From Cheilinus undulatus (lineage: Eukaryota; Chordata; Actinopteri; Labriformes; Labridae): a stretch of DNA of 64,000 bases. A program made the position numbers and the translations under genes. How positions within the stretch are numbered: the stretch's first letter is position 1; each line of letters begins with the position of its first letter. Shown here piece after piece: positions 33,886 to 46,100 of the stretch. The DNA lies in NCBI RefSeq assembly GCF_018320785.1, contig NC_054881.1, forward strand, positions 18,848,275 to 18,912,274, in the 5' to 3' direction. The notes under the pieces were generated by a model. It was not told the origin of the DNA. It saw nothing but the letters and a program-made list of their open reading frames with translations, and made no database searches.

Positions 33886-36800
33886 ATGACTCGTGGTTTG
33901 CTGCTGCTGGTGTTGATGGTGGGACTCTGTCAGGCCTACCAAGCCTCCTCCACCTCGACATCCCAGGCTGCAGGTGCGGTCCCCGTAGCCCAGGTGAGGA
34001 TGCTGTCTCTTGGACTGGCTCACCTCCTGCAGGGAGTCCAGGACAACGGCAAGCGTCTGGAGCAGCAGGGAGAGCAGGTGGACGCAGAGCTGGACGGGGT
34101 GACTAAGAGTGTGGAGAGCCTTCATAAGCAGAGTCTGCAGGCGGGACGGACGCACAGGCAGGTGAGGAACAATCACGTTTTTAAAAAAGAAATCCAGTTT
34201 GGAAAGCAGTTCAGACTTTGTCCCAGTCTCATGTTCAAACCCTAATGTTTTACAGCCATAAACCATTAACTGGTGTCATCAACTGTTTATTTGGTCAGAC
34301 AAACTCTCTAAAAGCTTTCCAAGAAATAGTTTAAATGATAAGTGGATTTTCCAAATAGTTGGAAAGTATTTTTGAGATCTACAAAAAAATCCCCTTTAAA
34401 ATTTGGTAAACATTTTGGTAAACAAATGTTTTAACCTCAATCTTCTGGAGCCAAGAACTGTTTTGGTCCAAATTTTCCCCTTTTATCAAAAGTTAGAAGA
34501 AATATAACCACAATACTTCTCACAGCAATGTCCGGGGTAGTTTTACAAATTTGGAGGCCTCAGACAAAGACTAGTATGAGTTTCCCCATGCAGCTGACAC
34601 AATCAGAGCAACATTATACAAATATAGATTGAGTAATTTCTTTCAGGTAACAAAACCAGAACTACAGGACATACCAACACATTAAAGATAAATATCCAAA
34701 AGTATTGCTTCAGCTTTTAGAAGAGCATCATTCAGTCAGGTGTGACTGGTCACACAGGTGTGGGTAATGTGTGGTAAAATAAAAGCAAAATGTAACAACA
34801 GAAATTGCACCAAAAGAGCATAGATTTCTTCTTATTAAAGGGATATTTCAGTGTTTTTGAGGTTGGGTTGTATGAGGTACTTGATGATAGAGAAGCTAGG
34901 CTATATAGCATTACAGAAGAATAGCTGCTCTGCATAATTTAGGGAGTTTCAGGTAAAAACGGGCCTAAAAACTACGCTGGCTCAATTGCATGCTGTCAGA
35001 AATTTTTGAAGCATTTCATTTTTCACCTAGAGAGCTTCTGTGTTTAGAACTATTTTGAAAAGCAAGCTTTGGCCAACAGTTACATGCTCTCCGTCATAAT
35101 TGATGCACACCTATAATGACTATATCTTAAGGCCTCTTGGAGCATGAGGCCCCAGGATGTTGCCTACCTGTGCCTTATGGTAAAACTGCCCATAAGCAGT
35201 ATCGGTACATCGTAAAAGGTAATAAGATTATCAATTTTTGTCAACATAAAACCTCTCCTCTCAGTTTATGATGTTTTTGTTCTTGAGGTGAGGAAGGACT
35301 TGCAGATCCTGAGAGCCAGAGGAGACCGGCTGTGGAAGACATTCAAAGATCTGCAGAAGGGCCTGGAGGATCTGGAAGCAGAGCAGGGAGCCATGCAGCG
35401 TCGAATGAACCTGATGATTCAGAGAGTCACGAGTCTGAATGAACCGAGGAGCAAGGGTCAGACTGAACTTGACATCGGATCTATGAAGGTGAAACCAGAA
35501 TTATAACTGATAACAAACACAAGGCAAACGTTTTAAATGAGACTGTAAAATATGTGCATTTAGCATTGAAACAGATTCAAGTCACTGAAAGTGTTAGCTA
35601 AAATCTGGCAGAACGACATGGTCTACATATTGTTGTATGCTAAAGCTTTAAGGACAAACTCAAACCATAAAACATTCAAAGAACAGGAGCATTCCAAACT
35701 CTAGAGCTGTTTGTTTTTTAGTTTATTTTAGGGCTTTGGTGCCTTTATTTGATAGGACAGCAGATAGGGTATAAAATCAGTGAGTGAGAGTGGAAAGGGA
35801 ACCAAAGGTTAGACCGAGACCTGGCCCAGTTCAACCACTCGGCCATCAGTGTCACTCATCTTATATCTAATTTGGTTACAATTATCATATTTGTTTCTAT
35901 GAAGGACATGATGAATAAACAGGCCAGGCGACTAGCAAGTCTGACCTTGCTGGTTTCAGCCCAGGACAGAGTAATTAACAGACGCCAGCAGCACATCCAA
36001 CACCTGGAGAAACAGGTGAGTTACTCTGATGATTTTTTTTCTTCTTTAAATTACCAGTTTGTGATAAGAGGATTGATAGTGTTTGGCCAGAGATACACTG
36101 TACTTACTGTAAACTACACATAAGCACACGTGTCTCCTGTATCAGTTTATTGCACATGCACATTCTTAAAAATTAAAGCAACATGGATGAATGTCTTCTT
36201 GCTCACTGGCCCCGCCCTCTTCTTTGCCAGGCCTCTGTGGCAGCCTTCAAACATTGATTCAGAAGCATCACAGGACATAAATATTACACCTAAAAAGGTC
36301 ATTCTCGACAGTATTTGGATTCACTTTAATGTTGGAAATTGGACTCATTTGGAAGTTGGGCTGATTTTCAGCTGATTGTACACCAGGGGGGACACGACAG
36401 CCAACCACAGCCTGACTTCTCATATGTTTGACATTTTGGCTGTGAGGCAGCACACACTCACACAGTGAGAGCAGAACCATGAGCAGAATCCTCAACTTTG
36501 GGGAATTTTTCCTATGATAACTGTTGGATGGCATCTTCCATGAAAAGGGCAAAAAATGTCTTTGTCTTTGTCTTGACTACGACAAAGAAAACTAAAGCAG
36601 GAAATCAGTCTACCTGTGGACCTCCAGCTGATACAGAATATTTGTTATAATTTAGCTGCTAGTTGTGTTTGCTAGTGATGCTGTTTATGTGAGTGAAAGA
36701 AAGATGAGGAGAGTGGTTTTGTCACTGTTGTAGCTATTTAAAGCACGAGAACAGGACAATAGATCAGACTTAAACCTTTGAGTTTATCGGACCGTTCATT

Positions 36801-37659
36801 TGAGACACCGTATATCAAAAAAGAGTAGCCGTAATTTGCGAATACAGCATATTTCCTGTTTTACGTTTTTTTTTTTTTTTTATTCAAATGTTTTAGAAAA
36901 AGAGGGCAGAGGTCTAATCTGGGATTAAATCATGCATAAACCTGTTTTAGAAGTTACACAAATGGTGGCTTACTTAAGCTTTGTTAGCTTTATCTTAAGC
37001 CAACATAGCTATGCTAGCTACATAATTAGGGTTACTTCTTAGTCAATGTTGCTAAGTTAGCTTTCGCAAAAATAGCTAAAGATAACATGGATATGTAGAC
37101 AATGTTTCTAGGTAGCTTTCAGTGCTGCTTTGTGGGCTTAATTTAAGCTATGTTCGCTCCGTTAGCTGCATAAGCCACGTTGTCGCATCTGATGGAGCTC
37201 CTTAAGCTATACTTGCTACATGAGAATGTTTTCATGGAGTGCAAAAATTTTTTCAACTTTATTGAAACTTTTTGTTTTCAGGTTTCGCAGGTCAGGCATC
37301 TTACTTTCAACTTTTGTTATACTAATCCCTACTCTAACCCTAAACGAAGTTTAATCCAATTTTATTTTGATTGGTTTAGCATTTATTTTGGTTCTGAAAG
37401 GGATGGGGTCTCGTTCTGTGAGAGTGGCTGTCAGAGATGAACGGTCTGCAGCCAGACTGTCTTGTTATAGAGTCTACTTGAAAACACACAGTGTACACCC
37501 AACTCATGAGGCACCTTGTATGTTTTGTAGAGATTCTGGCTCAATGTGGGATATGGTTATGTTTGAGAATAATGCAGTTTTTCATCTTTCCTGTCTCTGT
37601 GTTTGTTTTAGGTGTCTAAAAAAACTCCCAGCAGCACTGAGGGCAGAATCAGAGTCTGA
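33886..37659 (+). CDS. angptl8: Angiopoietin-like 8-like secreted coiled-coil protein, four exons
   Basis: Exons 33886-34161, 35288-35488, 35905-36015 and 37612-37659 join in phase 0 with GT..AG introns and encode 211 residues. Residues 1-17 are a signal peptide (MTRGLLLLVLMVGLCQA). The rest is almost all predicted amphipathic helix/coiled coil. The segment MLSLGLAHLLQGVQDNGKRL resembles the lipase-regulating N-terminal motif of ANGPTL3/4/8, and the following helix resembles the ANGPTL3 coiled coil. The protein ends SSTEGRIRV and a stop, with no fibrinogen-like domain; none was seen before the next gene. Human ANGPTL8 is 198 residues, has four exons and also lacks this domain, which is why angptl8 is preferred over a truncated angptl3 or angptl4. 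By family knowledge it would be a circulating partner of ANGPTL3 that limits lipoprotein lipase. Intron 2 carries a tRNA-derived SINE-like repeat. Gene and exon structure are well supported; the name is an inference from memory of the family. Confidence 0.72.
34838..34990 (+). repeat. Interspersed repeat copy 2 (AAAGGGAT.. family)
   Basis: Matches 26561-26645 in AAAGGGATATTTCAGTGTTT and GAGGTTGGGTTGTATGAGGT. Sits in intron 1 of the angptl8-like gene. Confidence 0.5.
35090..35205 (+). repeat. Interspersed repeat, inverted copy at 55118-55215
   Basis: Contains GATGCACACCTATAATGACT, AAGGCCTCTTGGAGCATGAG and GTTGCCTACCTGTGCC. The inverted relative at 55118-55215 reads TTGGCAAAGGTAGGCAACTG and GAGGCCTCATGATCCAAGGG. 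No coding content. Confidence 0.5.
35728..35862 (-). mobile_element. tRNA-derived SINE-like repeat in angptl8 intron 2
   Basis: On the minus strand it reads TGGCCGAGTGGTTGAA, close to the Pol III A box of leucine/serine tRNAs. A degenerate B box (GGTTCCCTTTCC) follows about 35 bases later. The other end has the fish repeat words TTTATTTGATAGGACAGC. This fits an old tRNA-derived short element, not a functional tRNA. Confidence 0.5.
36950..37175 (+). repeat. TTAGC/GCTA-rich low-complexity stretch
   Basis: Repeated TTAGCT, GCTAGC and TTAAGC words without fixed period, in the last intron of the angptl8-like gene. A similar stretch lies at 31790-31870. Confidence 0.5.
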
Positions 37660-37890
37660 CTGTGTCTGATGAGAACAGCTGCATCAACAAAAAACATCCA
37701 ATCCAGACGACAACCTACGAACTGAGACCTGAAATTTACAACATATGTGTCCAGTTTTGACAAATACCTTTGTTTTTTTTCTTTTTTTTTAAACAGAACT
37801 GTTCATTTATATTCAAATACAACTAAAAAAAAATATTCTGAGTTGTGTTGGCGCTGACATGTGTTGTCCTGTGTTTGAGGCTGGTTTAAA

Positions 37891-37896
37891 AATAAA
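37891..37896 (+). terminator. Poly(A) signal of the angptl8-like gene
   Basis: AATAAA lies 232 bases after the stop codon of the angptl8-like gene and is followed by a T/G-rich stretch (about 37915-37925). It fits a compact 3' UTR ending near 37915. Confidence 0.6.
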
Positions 37897-38227
37897 ACTC
37901 CTGCTCTCATGCTATCATGTTGTGGCTCTGACTTTCACAATATTGTGGTTGATGATGGTGGTGAAATGCTGCACGCACCCAAATAAACAGATGCACACTG
38001 GAGCCAGAGAAACTTTGACACAATAACAACACACACAGCTGAGAGTTCATAACCATGGGCAATAAAGAATCTAATCCTCCTCTAACTCATTTATATTTTC
38101 ATTATTTAACCTTATGAATAGTGAACAGGTTAAATAATCATGCCATGTTATGACCTTATACTATATAATGCCAGCCTTGACTCTCCTGTCTGTAAAGGCA
38201 ACATCACGACTCGCTGTGCCCGAAAGA

Positions 38228-38352
38228 ACTGCCCCTTGTCTCTGATTGGTCCTGTCACTTTCTAACCGGGCCCACACTGTTCAGACGGGAGCTTTGCAAT
38301 ATGGATTTGCCCGTGAGAAACACAGAAACGGGTGTATCCATCTGCTTTGCAT
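38228..38352 (+). repeat. Interspersed repeat with CTCTGATTGGTCC..TCCATCTGCTTTGCAT
   Basis: Shares CTCTGATTGGTCC, GAGCTTTGCAATATGGATTT and ATCCATCTGCTTTGCAT with 39768-39890 and, in part, with 53436-53470. The recurrence marks a dispersed repeat family. Confidence 0.5.
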
Positions 38353-38867
38353 GTTTACACACAATGATTAATTTAATTTATTTTGAGGGCCAACATAAGA
38401 TTGTGCTTTGGTTAGTTACTGAAAATGCACTTCCCTGAAACTGTTTAGATTATGTTTCTGTATGATTATTAAAGAATTTATTCTGAAGTCTTTATGGGAA
38501 GATTAAAGAAAAAATATATATGTTCCATCAGCTCATACCATAAGTGGATTGGGATATATTTCTTTTCCCAGAATGACATTTTGGTTAATCTCCTCTTAAA
38601 TGTCTATACTTCATCCTGCTCATATGGAGTAGTCTGACAGTCTCAAAGCAATGGCCTTACATAATGGCAAATGCTTACATTCTTTCATCACTGGGGGGTC
38701 TTCATTGAGAGACCCTCATAGTGGTAGTTTTGCTCACTGTTTAAGGAGAATCAGGAAATCTTAAAGCATCAAACCTGAACCAGCAGCTCTGCAGCCTCTC
38801 CAGCTGTCATGAAGCCAAATGTGACAAAGGTCGAGGGTTTAATCTTAAAAAACTGAGCTGATATCTG

Positions 38868-39116
38868 ATGGCCTCAAGTCACTGTCTTGACAACCGACTC
38901 GTCGCCAGCCGGTCCCCTCTGGTGTTCCCAAACAAACCTCCAACAAGTCGAACTCTGGCCCACTTAGAGGAAAACACCACAACAAAGAGCCCGGAGAGGA
39001 AAGAGGAAGAGACGCCAAGAGAGGATGAGAAACAGAGAATTTTAAGTTTTTATGAAACAAAAGGGAAGAGCAAAAAGAAATTTAAAAACAAGACAATGTT
39101 GATACAAATGTGATTT
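38868..39116 (+). other. Open frame of coding-like composition, unassigned
   Basis: A GC-richer 81-codon frame (SHCLDNRLVASRSP..., then a run rich in E, K and R: SPERKEEETPREDEKQRILS). No domain or homologue is recognised, no splice partners are clear, and it may be chance or an exon of an unseen gene. Confidence 0.15.
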
Positions 39117-39754
39117 TTCAGAATATCAGCTGATACACTGTTCACAGAAGCTCAGATGCACAGAGATTAGGACTACATCTTGTTAATTCACCATGGAGAG
39201 TGTGAATAATCCTGCAGTATTCAGCAAGAGTACCAGAGCAGCAACAGCACCCTCTAGAGGTCATATCTCTGATCTGATGATCCAGGTGTCTGAAAAGACA
39301 TTTTAAAGAAGAGCAATATTCTGAAAAATGTCTTGGCTCTAGTAAAGAGTAAAGAAACTAAGTTACTTTGCAGGAAGGAGATTGTTTGATTGGATTTTAA
39401 GGTGCTTTTTTGACATCACTGATTTTTTGTCAGAGCTATGAATGGTAAGTACATTTGTCTCATCTTTGTCCACACGTTCATGCTTTCCTAAAAGTAGACC
39501 TAAAGTTTCTGTATTTAGTTACTGAAAACTTTTGGCAAAGGCATGCTTAGGACCTCAGTTTGGCCAGAGGTGGCCCTTTGAGGCCGATCAATAGAAGAAC
39601 AAATTCTCCATCTAAAGTAACTTTCAGTCTGGTTCTTTGCTCTTGTTTTGATATAGAAATGTGGTCCAGTTCTGATAAAACTGCCCCCGTGGCTAAATCT
39701 GTGCAACTAACTACCCTCATTGCTTACAACATCCAGTACAACTTAACCCCGCCT

Positions 39755-39890
39755 TGTTCTCTTTGAATGACTCTGATTGGTCCGAAGCTTTTTCAGGTAG
39801 GAAAAACATTGTAGACCGGAGTTTTGCAAGATGGATTTGCCAGATATCAGACATGTGGAGTCTGGCTAATCCATCTGCTTTGCATAGTTT
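39755..39890 (+). repeat. Second copy of the CTCTGATTGGTCC repeat
   Basis: Related to 38228-38352: CTCTGATTGGTCCGAAGC, GAGTTTTGCAAGATGGATTT and ATCCATCTGCTTTGCAT occur in the same order. Confidence 0.5.
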
Positions 39891-40509
39891 CTCAATTCTC
39901 TCATGCAAGCATAATTACAAACATAAGAATGTATAAAGGTCCTTCATGAGTGAATGCTTTGCAAACAGAGCAAATAAATGACAGCAAAAATGCATGTGTG
40001 AGTATTTCCCGTCAGCAGAGGTTCAGATGAACAACTCAAGAGAAGTCTGCTGAATAATCCCTTCAGTCCGGGTGAGACAGAGCTCCATGTCATTTTTATC
40101 TTTCCTCTCCTCATTTCCTTTTCTGTCCTCTGTTGTCGATGGCTTCAAGCCTACCCACGTTTTAACTTAAATTCAGAAAACACGTAGCTTCATAATATTT
40201 ACTTGTCTATATAGTAACCAATATTCTGGTATCTAAACTTAAACTTTCAAGGTTTCTTAAACTGCTTTACCAGTTAGCAAATCAATAACTTACAGGACTT
40301 ATGGCTGATTACAGTTTACACATCAAAAAAGGGAACATTTTCAGTGTGCAATATCATTAAAAATGCTTTAACTTTTGACATGCAATCTCAATAAACTACC
40401 TTAAAAGCCACTGTAACACTTGTATTGAAGTTTAAAATTTTGTCGCCCCATCTGCAAAAACTTAGTCTGACTCGTCATGTAGTTCTGGGGAATAATACCA
40501 CAGGTAGGT

Positions 40510-40526
40510 GGAGAGAGAGAGAGAGG
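40510..40526 (+). repeat. (GA)n microsatellite
   Basis: Eight GA units about 110 bases upstream of the orphan TATA box at 40636. Confidence 0.85.
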
Positions 40527-40635
40527 AAGTGGTGAGGATGCTCGTCAGTCGTTGCAGCATTTCAGTCTTCCCTTCACCACACTCACTCAGTCTGTCACTG
40601 AGCTGATGTCGGACAACAGTGAAGTGTCATCAGCA

Positions 40636-40688
40636 TATAAAAACCATCCTGCATTCAACGCCATCTTCATACGACCATGTCTGATAAG
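40636..40688 (+). promoter_or_regulatory. Orphan TATA box with a four-codon start exon
   Basis: TATAAAA (40636-40642) lies 35 bases before ATG (40677). ATG TCT GAT AAG (MSDK) is followed directly by the strong donor GTAAGA. This layout, a short 5' UTR and a tiny first coding exon, resembles gamma-crystallin genes, but no crystallin second exon is visible downstream. One possible partner is an acceptor at 43896 that opens VGPQNHILKRFFK and a stop, giving a 17-residue peptide. Not a confirmed gene. Confidence 0.3.
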
Positions 40689-40699
40689 GTAAGAGCGCT

Positions 40700-42200
40700 G
40701 AGACCTTATATTTCTACTCAACACAGCCTTTGTTCTCTAACTACAGATGGAACCACCATCTAACTTTATGTCTGTGCATCAGTGACACTCAGCTGTAAGG
40801 AGAGTTTTCATCTCCTGTCACAAATAACTAATAATAATAATAATTTAGTGTTGAACACCTTGTACAGGTTGTGTTTCTGTCAGGAGGAAGATGATCTGTT
40901 GATGGTATCAAAAGAGGAAATCAGCCACACTTCCCTTGAGTCAGACAGAAAGTAAAATGTCGACAATAAGCTGGGAAGGCTTGTTGCATCATTTACATGT
41001 ATTCAAAGCAGCTGCCGTATGGATGTCAGTAGAATGAGTGCAGGTTTAAATATTCACCTGAAAATACATATAGGTTACATAACACTTTACACATGACACG
41101 TCTGAACAAAAGCTTTTAGTATATCATACTTTCATAAAGGTTTAATGTTTGTTTTTGTAGGGACTTTCTCCACAGATGTCAGTAAAACTCTATGGTAACT
41201 GAGTCTATGGGGTTGACAAGCTGGGCTGCTTTTTTTTTTTTTACAGAGAAGTGTCTCTAATTTTCACTTTATTTTCATTGAATAATAGTAGAAACAAGGC
41301 AGACAGTGTAACGGCTTTTCCGGTGGTATTTAAGACATTATTCATGTTTCAGAAACTTACTCATACCAGTAAACCAAGTAACAATAACAAGGTACTACTA
41401 CATGATGAGGGGATGCTTACAGGTGTGTGGTGAAGGTCCAGTATGAGTCCCCCTTAAATTTACCATGACTGCTGCTCCAAAATCCTTAACAAGTCAGAGT
41501 TTCCTGCTTAATGTCACAGTTAAGGCGGCCATCATCACATAGGGCCATTTATGATGCAGTGTCAGGTACAGTGTTGTACTGATAGTAGAACTTTGAAACT
41601 GCAGAAGAACAAAATCTTAATTCTTCAACAATTTCAAAACTGAGAGACCTCCCACATAATAATAATGACAGATTTAACATTTTTAGGCAGCCAGAGTCAA
41701 GCTCGACACATGTCAACATGTGTGTCGCTCTGCAGCCAAGGTCAAGTTCGAAAGCATCTCTTTTGTCAGGGCCTTTTCGCCCCTGGCATTACACCCAGAG
41801 ACCACCAGCGGTTTTCAGGTTCTTGGGACTTCCACAGCATGATTAGGGGCTTGTGGCAAACCTACTACTCACTCAAACAGTACTGGCCACATCAACCTTT
41901 TACTTTGCCCTGAAATTGTGGACTTAATTTATTCAGTAGATTATGTTCCCATGCTCCTAGTAAAATGAAAAGACATCCAGAGTAGGACCAGGGTTGTGTC
42001 AACCCTCATCCTCACTTTATAGTGCCTTCAGGCAGGCTTACTCACCACATCTACACCATGCCTCAAAGTTCTGCACAGTACTGTATGAATTCAAAAAATC
42101 CTTTGCCAGCTCAGTTGTGCCATAACTAAGATATCTGCTGAGAATAATTAATTTTCTATGGACAAATTTAGCTCCTACAACCTTGAATTTCTCCTGAACT
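40700..42200. other. No gene confirmed
   Basis: Downstream of the orphan TATA-box exon. A frame at 41665-41913 follows a T-rich stretch and TTTTTAG but shows no known motif. No gamma-crystallin-type exon was found. Confidence 0.3.
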
Positions 42201-42206
42201 GGCTCA

Positions 42207-43160
42207 TAAAGTGCCTATAAAAAAGTATTTATCCCCTTCGATATTTTACCCTTTTATTTTATAAATCAATCATGGTCAATATTTTTTGACATTTTTTATT
42301 TTATTTTTTTTACAAAAAACCTAAAATATCAAAGTCAAAACTGATTTCTTCAAAGTAATGTAAGCTCAATAAAAACATGTGAAGTAAAATACATCATAAC
42401 AAACTTTCACCTCCTTTAAAGTGACTGATCTAATTCAATAGAAGTCCAGCTAATTCGTGCTAGAAGTCTAACAATTGGTGAAATTGCGATCACGTGAGTA
42501 CAGTGAATTTGTCAAGTGATTGTAGTATCGCAACACTCTGTCTGGGGGGTCCAGATACTGGTTAATCAGTATTCCTGGCTACCATTACACCATGAAGACA
42601 AATGAACACTCCAAGAAACTCAGAAAAAAAGGTTTTTGAAAAAGTATAAGTCATGGAATAGGTCCAAAAAAATGTCAAAGCCATTAAACATCCCCTGGTT
42701 AATGATCAAGAAATGGAAGGAATATGGCACATGTGTAAATCTTCCTAGATCAGGCCATCCTCACACACTGAGTGACCATGCAAGAAGGAGACTAGTGAGA
42801 GAGGCCACCAAGACACCTTTGACTACTCTGAAGGAGTTACAAGCTTCATCAGCTGAGATAAGAGAGACTCTGCATACAACAACTGTTGGCCGGGTCCTTC
42901 ACCAGTTAAAGCTTTATGGGAGAGTGGCAAAGAGAAATCCACTGTTGAAGAAAATTCTTTGGCGTGATGCAACCAAAATGGTGTTTTTTGGTCATCAGAC
43001 AAGATGCTGTCGCCATCCCCACAAACACAGCATCCCAACTGTGAAGCACAGTGGTGGCAGCATCATAGTGTGGGGATGTTTCTCAGCCCTGGAAGGCTTT
43101 TGAAGGTAGAGAGTAAAATGAACATGGCAAAATACAGGAAAATTCTGGAGGACAATCTTA
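42207..43160 (+). mobile_element. Tc1-like transposon, internally deleted and 3' truncated
   Basis: The left end shows a Tc1-type terminal sequence (GTGCCTATAAAAAAGTATTT). The plus-strand remnant 42636-43103 carries the helix-turn-helix (PWLMIKKWKEYGTCVNLPRS), a middle part, then a jump to KKILWRDATKMVFFGHQTRC and SIPTVKHSGGSIIVWGCFSA. About 40 codons are missing between NPLL and KKILW. Similarity stops near 43160 with no right end. Confidence 0.75.
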
Positions 43161-43164
43161 GTCA

Positions 43165-46100
43165 GCATGGCTGTTTGTTTGGCTTCCTCCTTTGGTCAGC
43201 CTGCTTCCTGATAATCTGCCATTCCATTCTACATAACAATCCTGCTTATGCCTGCTCCACTGTCCTTAGTGTTCACCCCACACAACAGGATTTTTGATCA
43301 TAAATGGGAGGATAATCTTCAGAACCAGGCCTTTGCTGACTTTAGAAGAAGTTGATGATTTTATATCTAATCCCTGTGTCGATATACTCCCTCAGTGAGG
43401 TCAGGTTTTATTAATTGCCTGTATACATAAATCTATATAAAGGTAACTTACCAAAATATGCAGTTCTATATTTGTAGAGGTTTCCTCTGATAGGATTTGA
43501 GCCTTTAACCCAACATACTGTAGTTTTTATTTTTTTAGATGTAAAAAGTAAATCATTATTTATTAATCCAGAATAACATAAATCCAGCTAATCTGTTTTA
43601 CTATGTAGAATTGCACAAACAGTTTAATCCAGCATGTTCTCATTTACTCTGACCTAGTCGGTCACATTGTTTACTTTCTTGATATAAAGCACACTCAAAA
43701 TAACCTGCCAAAGAATCTGCTGTATCTAAAAATAAATGACCCCAATCTCTACTGTAAACACAGTGAAAACAATCTTAAACAGCTGTGTGATCTCTTGCAT
43801 TTTTGTTCTTATATAAAAACACTCAGAGAACTGTGAGGTAAATTCTTCACAAACAACTTTTCCCTTCATGACTCTCATGACGTTTCATTTTCTTAGGTCG
43901 GACCACAAAACCACATCCTGAAGCGGTTCTTTAAATAAACATGGTGGGGCTTGTCTGTTGGGATCTCTGCAAGAGTTTGCAAAGTTGTCCCCTCAAGTTC
44001 AGTCAGTACCTCATCAAAGAATTTACTCAGGCCGTTCATAATTGTTGAAATGTTGCAGATTACTTGCATCAATTTATTGTTATATAACGTTAATGCATAA
44101 ATTATGCTGTCACCTGTTATTTACTCAAGGTTAAATAAACCAAACTACAAATTCAATTGCATTTTGTATAACTAGAAGGTAATAGGGCAGCCAAATAATC
44201 AATTTTAAAATAATGATTAGTATTGAATATATTAGCCAATCATGATTAGTCCCATTTTTTAATGCATGTTTGGGAATGGGAAGAGTCAGCCGCTAGTTAT
44301 GAGAGTGGCAGCTGGATTTCTATGGGCACCTTGTGCATTCTCCTGGGCGTGATCCAGGTCACCGCGTACTGGGTGCCTGGGATGTGGTGGGCTGGACCAG
44401 ACGTCGGGGTGGCCGGATTGGGTATTGGTCTGGGGCATGCCTGAGTGATGACCATCAGGAGACCAGAGCAGTACAGGGCCAAGGTTGACGTGGAAAAGTA
44501 CCAAACCGGCATATGCTCCCAAATCTGACCTGGCCTGCACTGCTAGTCTGAAACCACATTTTAAAGATATGACACTGTTTAACAATGTTATACTATTATG
44601 CAGGAGTGCATGTACAAAATGACTAGTTGATGTCCATTGATTCCAAACATTTTAGGAGTTCAGATTTAGCTGCAATCTGAGTATCCCAGTTAAGGTTAAC
44701 AGGGTTAACAGTCAGGATCTTTTGGATTGGTGTAAGGTTTGTTACAGGTGAGTGTTGAGATATATGAGTGCAAAAACAAATAGATCATGTTGAAAGTGGA
44801 CCCTGCTGATCACAACATTGAAATCCTGTTCTTATTACCAAACTGACAAAATCATACCAACTTCTTCTCACATTTAATACAATACTGCAGAGTAAAAATA
44901 TACTATTTAATATTACACTACCTTCTAACAATCTCTGCATTTTCATAAATATATCTGACATCATTTATTTTGATTCTACTTTTCCACTTCACGCCAAACA
45001 AACCTATTCTTATGTAACTTACAGGAATAAGAGACAGCCACTTTTAGGGAGTCAAAACTTAAAATTAGTTTTTTAACATGTTTTATGGTTTGGAATGTTG
45101 AGGTCCCTTTGAGACCAATTAAATATAGTTTTTTTGGCTCTAGATGATGTTTTCTTCGTGTTGAACTGTTTTATTTTATCAAAATAATGTATAAATTTGT
45201 TTGTATTTTCCATGTAAATTTTGTGTTTTAAATAGCTAGAAAATAGTGCATTCAGACTTTCAGATGAGCAAACATTTAGAGAGCAGAATATCTCCAGATC
45301 CTAAGTTTGGACAAAGCCCTGCACCACATGCTTAACACTTCAGGCTCTGCCCCTGCAAAAAAACGATGCTTTTTTCCCAGTAAAAACTAATTCTTCACTA
45401 TTCATTATTCGATAAACTATCTGGTAATAAGGTGCAACTGTGATTGTACCAGAGGACATGATTTTTGATTGCAATTACAATATAATAAGTAATTGGCATC
45501 CTGAGTATTCGTTTGGTTATAATAAGAGAATAATGATAGTTCTGAAGTGTGCGTCTCCCAACTCAAAGCATACAAATAAAGTAGCATTAAAAAATGTGAA
45601 AAGCTGAAGGTTTTACAGTACTGCTTTTAAAATAATTTTGTATTTTCCAAAAAGTAAAAGATCTTTTTGAAAAAAAAAAAAAAAGATCCTTCTATAAAGT
45701 GCAATAGTGGCATTATTGTAAACATAAAGGCCTTTCTGCAGACACATTTGTAAACCTTTAAAGAACATTCATAATAACTTCAGCCTTTTATGCGACTATA
45801 TAATTGCATAGTCTGGCATCACAATTGCAATTTTATTTTGAAAGAAACGAGGCACTTCTAATAGAGCAAAAGTCACATTAAGTTAACCATGGAAAGAAGA
45901 ACTTGCTATGGACAGAACACTTGCATGGTGAAATTGTTAAATATTTGATATCGCAAGGGAGATTGCTTTAGTTTTGAAAACTTTGAGAAGTTTTCAGCTG
46001 CTGCATGCCATTAACTGCAGGACAAAATGACACAGGATCTTTTGGAATGTAATGTATTACTGCTGAACCTTAATCACATCACCCTTAACACAGTAAGGCT

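Noticed and set aside
35845-35862. A tRNA gene
   Set aside because: Only an A-box-like word and a degenerate B box are present; no cloverleaf can be drawn. It fits an old SINE.
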